From an uncultured Eubacteriales bacterium (GTDB lineage: Bacteria; Bacillota; Clostridia; Peptostreptococcales; Anaerovoracaceae): a DNA stretch of 27,517 nucleotides. Positions within the stretch are counted from its first letter, which is position 1. Each line of letters begins with the position of its first letter. Shown here piece after piece: positions 24,475 to 27,517 of this stretch. The notes below the pieces were generated by a model. It worked only from the letters and a program-made list of their open reading frames with translations. It did no database searches and had not been told where the DNA came from. The stretch spans positions 1-27,517 of the forward strand of contig URWB01000013.1 of the NCBI GenBank assembly GCA_900551415.1, written 5' to 3'. The translations under genes and the position numbers were made by a program.

Positions 24475-24487
24475 CATGATTATCATG
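24475..24487. promoter_or_regulatory. Inverted repeat in the pckG leader, possible operator
   Basis: CATGAT-T-ATCATG is a perfect 6-bp inverted repeat around one base. It would fall about 10-22 nt downstream of the predicted pckG transcript start, a place where a repressor could block transcription. Confidence 0.35.
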
Positions 24488-24502
24488 TAGTGTTGTCTTT
24501 CT

Positions 24503-24511
24503 AGTATAGCA
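24503..24511 (-). promoter_or_regulatory. Probable extended -10 promoter of pckG
   Basis: On the minus strand TG-C-TATACT reads as an extended -10 element, with a weak TGGAAA at -35 distance (17 nt) inside the end of deoD. It implies that pckG can be transcribed separately from deoD. Confidence 0.5.
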
Positions 24512-25213
24512 CTATTTCACAGCGGTTTCCAGTGCAAGTTTCATCATATTGGTAAAAGAGTTCTGGCGTTCCTCCACGCTGCTCTTGGCGCCGGTCACAA
24601 AGTTGTCGCTGATGGAGATCATCGACAAGGCGTTGACGTGGTTGTAGGCGGCGTTCATGTAGAGCGCGGCAGTTTCCATTTCGACGGCCTGCACGCCCAT
24701 CTGCGCCCATTTTTTCCACCAGTCGCCGAATTCATAGAACACGTCACAGGTGACGACGTTGCCCGCCTTGAACGGGATACCGGTATCACTGCTTGCGGCA
24801 AGTGCCTTGGTTAAAAGCTCCCAGCTGGCTGACGGGCTGTACTGTCCCGGCAGATCAAAGGCATGCTGGTAGTTGGAATCAGTGGAGGCAGCGAGCGCGA
24901 CAAAAATATCTCCGAGCGCGAGTTCGTCGGTAAAAGCGCCTGCAGTGCCGATACGAATCAGGTTCTGTACGCCGTATTCGGTGATCAGTTCCCAGGAGTA
25001 GATCCCCATGGACGGCATACCCATGCCGGTGCCCTGTACGGAGACAGGCACGCCCTTATAGGTCCCGGTGAAGCCGTACATATTGCGGATGTCGGTGTAT
25101 TTTTCGGCACCGCGCAGGAAATTCTCTGCGATAAATTCTGCTCTTAACGGATCGCCCGGCAGCAGGATGCTCTCAGCGATCTGACCTTTTTTGGCTGCGA
25201 TGTGTAATGACAT
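24512..25213 (-). CDS. deoD: Purine nucleoside phosphorylase, DeoD type
   Basis: This 233-residue enzyme, normally hexameric, cleaves purine (deoxy)nucleosides with phosphate to free base and (deoxy)ribose 1-phosphate. The phosphate-site loop LLPGDPLRAE is near 17-26, QGTGMGMPSMG is near 60-70, the ribose-binding EMET follows, and the catalytic aspartate is in SISDNF near 202. An AAAGGAG site lies 8 nt before the ATG. The cytosolic enzyme serves purine salvage and use of nucleosides as a carbon source. No other deo genes adjoin it. Confidence 0.96.
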   Translation of the reverse strand: MSLHIAAKKGQIAESILLPGDPLRAEFIAENFLRGAEKYTDIRNMYGFTGTYKGVPVSVQGTGMGMPSMGIYSWELITEYGVQNLIRIGTAGAFTDELALGDIFVALAASTDSNYQHAFDLPGQYSPSASWELLTKALAASSDTGIPFKAGNVVTCDVFYEFGDWWKKWAQMGVQAVEMETAALYMNAAYNHVNALSMISISDNFVTGAKSSVEERQNSFTNMMKLALETAVK

Positions 25214-25305
25214 AGCGATAGCTCCTTTCTCTTAATGGATTGCTTTATTACGATATACGATGCCGAACTGCGATATTGGCGCACGATGCCGACATCTTTT
25301 CAGAC
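25214..25305. promoter_or_regulatory. deoD upstream region with repeated ACGATGCCGA word
   Basis: ACGATGCCGA occurs at 25257-25266 and 25283-25292, and CGATAT at 25251 and 25271, as direct repeats about two helical turns apart. They sit between the Mur ligase stop and deoD and could be a regulator-binding site. No confident -35/-10 pair is visible. Confidence 0.25.
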
Positions 25306-27345
25306 TTATCTGTACATGATCATGGCTTGCGGGCTGTTCTCAGTCACCGCGTCGCCGAGCTGGTCGGTCGCTTCCGACAGGTTGACAGTCGTTAGATGCG
25401 GGCAGTCTGCAAAGGCGCGTGCGCCGATGGAGAGCAGGCTGTCCGGTGCATCCAGCGATTCCAGACCGGAGCCCTGGAAAGCGCCGTCGCGAATGCGTAC
25501 AACGGTTTCCGGCAGTACGACTTCGCGGATCTCCTCGTTGCCGCGAAAGGCGGTCTTGCCGATCTTCTCGACCGGAAGGTCACGCGTGACTTCGGTTTCG
25601 TGCAGCTCGTCGGTGACGGTGGCAGTCACGAAAGCCGGAACTTCGACGACAGCATCGTGACCGAGGTAGGTCTTGAGTGAGGCGCTGTTTTCGAAGATAT
25701 AGAATTCAAAATCTCCATGGACTTCGATGCGGAACTGTTTGTGTCCGATGGCGGAGCTTTCGTTGAGGTCGGTGCCGAAGAGCTTGTCCATCGAGGCGCC
25801 CAGATTGACACCATGGGAAGCCTTAAACAGCACGATGTCGCCGGGACGGACCGCGGCTCTGACCGCCGCCTCCATTTCGGCGCGGTCCGCGTAGTAATGT
25901 GCCTGCATGCCCGCGGCGGCTGCTTCTTCGATGGCATAGCGGATCGCGATGCCGTAGCCGATCAGAAGATCAATCCTGTGCTGCGTGCAGACGCGGCCAA
26001 TCTCGCGGTGTGTTTCTTCGCTAAGGTCGCCGAGCGCCAGCACGTCACCGAGGACGACGATGCGCTTCGTTTTGTCCGGCAGACGCAGCTCGTCGAGGAC
26101 TTTCAGGGTATTGTCAACGGCAAGCAGGGAAGAATTGTAGCAGTCCGCGAAGACGCGGTACTTACCTGCCTGCAGCAGATTTTGACGCATGCCGGAAGGA
26201 TGGTAGGACGCAATGCCGGCGAGAATTTCCTCGTCCGGCAGCTTCAAAGCCTTGCCGACCGCAAAGGCGACGACGGCGTTGAGAATATTGTGCTCGCCGA
26301 GCACGTGGATTTGCGCCGGATGCTCCTCGGCGGCGGCGCGGTCGACGAGTGTAAAAGTATAGCCGTCGTCCGCGCGCAGGATATTCTTGGCGTAGTACAT
26401 GGCCTGCGGATTTTTGAGGCTGTAAGTGATGACCTGTTGGGTAAAACGATGTCCCATCAGGATCGGATCGTCGTAGTTGATGATGGCAAGCCCGTCCGGC
26501 TTGCCGAAGGTCGAAAGCGATAATTTGTCCGCGGTCAGCGCTTCCTGACTGCCGTAGCTTTCGATATGCGAAACACCGATATTGGTGTAGACCGCGATAT
26601 CAGCCGCGAGCTGTCTTGCCGAGTATTCGATGGTTTTCGGCGCGAACGCGCCGACCTCCTGCAGATAGACATTCGTCGTCCGCTTGAGGCTCTGAATATT
26701 GCGCGTGATCGAAAACATGGAATTGTTATTGCCCTTGGAGATCAAAGGCGTCTTATAATGCTGCCGCAGGACGGCTTCGATCATCTCCTTGGTGGAGGTC
26801 TTGCCGACCGACCCGGTCACCGTAATGACCTTCGCTTTGTGCAGGGAGCGGATATAGTGGGAGGCTTTGATATAGGCTTCGCGGATCCGGTTCGTACCCT
26901 CCAACGCATCGGTCGTATCCGGCAGAAGCAGCGTATGCGGGTGCGCGCACGGTTTGTTGCTGATCACGCACAGACAGCCGCTGTCAATGGCCATCTGCAG
27001 CACCGATGCCGGATCACCGGCAGAGATCGGGGATTTCCCCCAGTATAAAAAAATCGAATCCGGCGTCAGCCTGCGCGGGTCTGCGGTGAAATCGCTGATG
27101 GTGTGATCGGCAATGTCCGCAAAATCGTCCGGCAGCGGCAGGCCGGCGACGCGAAAAAAGTCCGCGACGGTCAGGTCTCGCTTCTCACGATAGGCGGCGA
27201 TGGCAGCTTCTTTCTTTTGCTGTTTTTCAAGCGCTTTCGCCTGCTCGCGCTCCTGCTGCTCTATGTCCTGCTGCCTTTGCAGCTCATCCGCGAACTCCTT
27301 ATCGACCTTGCGTCTGAGTTTGGTCAATACACTTTCTTTTGCCAT
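25306..27345 (-). CDS. MurF-like Mur ligase with C-terminal BspA-type leucine-rich repeats
   Basis: This protein has 679 residues from the ATG at 27345, supported by GGAAGGAG upstream; an earlier in-frame ATG at 27423 lacks a site and abuts a terminator. Residues 10-55 form a charged coiled-coil (repeated EQQEREQAKALEKQQKK). Residues about 58-535 resemble MurF (UDP-MurNAc-tripeptide:D-Ala-D-Ala ligase). They include a substrate-domain start, the P-loop TGSVGKTS at 177-184, a catalytic-type Glu (E230), H260 in NIGVSHIESYGS, K274 (candidate carbamylated lysine), HNILNA (352-357), DCYNSS in place of the common DxYNANP, and VLGDVLALG. Residues about 560-665 hold LRR_5-type repeats (IGKTAF, VVLPETVVRIRDGAFQGSGLESLDAP, IGARAF). 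Standard MurF is about 450 residues without these ends. The MurF-like reaction is likely but the substrate could differ. Confidence 0.85.
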   Translation of the reverse strand: MAKESVLTKLRRKVDKEFADELQRQQDIEQQEREQAKALEKQQKKEAAIAAYREKRDLTVADFFRVAGLPLPDDFADIADHTISDFTADPRRLTPDSIFLYWGKSPISAGDPASVLQMAIDSGCLCVISNKPCAHPHTLLLPDTTDALEGTNRIREAYIKASHYIRSLHKAKVITVTGSVGKTSTKEMIEAVLRQHYKTPLISKGNNNSMFSITRNIQSLKRTTNVYLQEVGAFAPKTIEYSARQLAADIAVYTNIGVSHIESYGSQEALTADKLSLSTFGKPDGLAIINYDDPILMGHRFTQQVITYSLKNPQAMYYAKNILRADDGYTFTLVDRAAAEEHPAQIHVLGEHNILNAVVAFAVGKALKLPDEEILAGIASYHPSGMRQNLLQAGKYRVFADCYNSSLLAVDNTLKVLDELRLPDKTKRIVVLGDVLALGDLSEETHREIGRVCTQHRIDLLIGYGIAIRYAIEEAAAAGMQAHYYADRAEMEAAVRAAVRPGDIVLFKASHGVNLGASMDKLFGTDLNESSAIGHKQFRIEVHGDFEFYIFENSASLKTYLGHDAVVEVPAFVTATVTDELHETEVTRDLPVEKIGKTAFRGNEEIREVVLPETVVRIRDGAFQGSGLESLDAPDSLLSIGARAFADCPHLTTVNLSEATDQLGDAVTENSPQAMIMYR

Positions 27346-27425
27346 GGCGGGGTAAACTCCTTCCTGCTTTTTGTCTATGAAACGCCGCGCGAGGCTGATA
27401 TCGCCGCGCGGAATACGATACATAC

Positions 27426-27457
27426 GAGAAAACCCACGGGAGACACATCCGTGGGTT
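27426..27457 (-). terminator. Minus-strand terminator upstream of the Mur ligase gene
   Basis: AACCCACGG (27431-27439) pairs with CCGTGGGTT (27449-27457). Read on the minus strand, the stem is followed by TTTTCT, so it would stop transcription entering from beyond the right edge. The Mur ligase would then need its own promoter in the roughly 80 nt downstream. Confidence 0.75.
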
Positions 27458-27517
27458 CAGGTTTGCTCATGCTGTGCATTTAACTTATGCACGGGTGGGG
27501 ACGGGTGAGACTTATTT

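Noticed and set aside
23035..24504. A 489-codon open frame on the plus strand opposite pckG
   Set aside because: It is the mirror of a strongly conserved enzyme gene, with no ribosome binding site and Arg/Asp/Val-rich low-information sequence, as expected from codon bias of the real gene.
27103..27483. Plus-strand frame at the right edge
   Set aside because: It lies opposite the start of the Mur ligase gene, runs through the minus-strand terminator and has no supporting start site.

Overview
The window looks like a chromosomal segment from a strictly anaerobic Gram-positive bacterium of the class Clostridia. The evidence is ferredoxin-based pyruvate metabolism (PFOR with NfnAB), a bacterial V-type ATPase whose rotor carries Na+-site residues, strong AGGAGG-type ribosome binding sites, and a sigma-regulator pair typical of Firmicutes. 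A tentative placement near the Anaerovoracaceae/Eubacteriales is inference only. No rRNA, intact tRNA, CRISPR array or IS element was found.

Layout. (1) 1-2400 is an A+T-richer accessory patch holding an RloA/RloB-type ATPase-nuclease defence pair. It is bracketed by two near-identical 36-nt repeats that each fold into a terminator-like hairpin; the right copy directly follows a piece resembling a tRNA-Ser 3' end. (2) 2755-9647 is a redox operon: a soluble polyferredoxin made of two tandem RnfB-like domains, pyruvate:ferredoxin oxidoreductase, and both subunits of the electron-bifurcating transhydrogenase NfnAB. It ends at a strong terminator. (3) 9697-10148 is mostly non-coding, with one possible small antisense gene. 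(4) 10149-18783 is a complete nine-gene V-type ATPase operon in the enterococcal order (stalk G/H-type, I, K, E, C, F, A, B, D), followed by a terminator. (5) 18991-22196 holds a short chimeric ORF with an IlvE C-terminal segment, an AEC-family carrier, and an ECF sigma factor with its membrane regulator. (6) 22197-22665 is non-coding and full of repeats, with four 36-bp tandem units and several inverted repeats. (7) 22666-27345 on the minus strand encodes GTP-dependent PEP carboxykinase, purine nucleoside phosphorylase DeoD, and a MurF-like Mur ligase carrying a C-terminal BspA-type leucine-rich repeat domain.

How it fits together. PFOR turns pyruvate into acetyl-CoA and reduced ferredoxin. 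The polyferredoxin probably relays these low-potential electrons, and NfnAB exchanges them with NADH and NADP+. The V-ATPase couples ATP to a probable Na+ gradient. PEP carboxykinase sits at the PEP/oxaloacetate node. The features most worth a second look are the tandem RnfB-like polyferredoxin, the Mur ligase-LRR fusion, the repeat-flanked defence pair, the IlvE chimera, and the structured repeat region at 22.2-22.6 kb. All family assignments were made by reading motifs; no database search was run.
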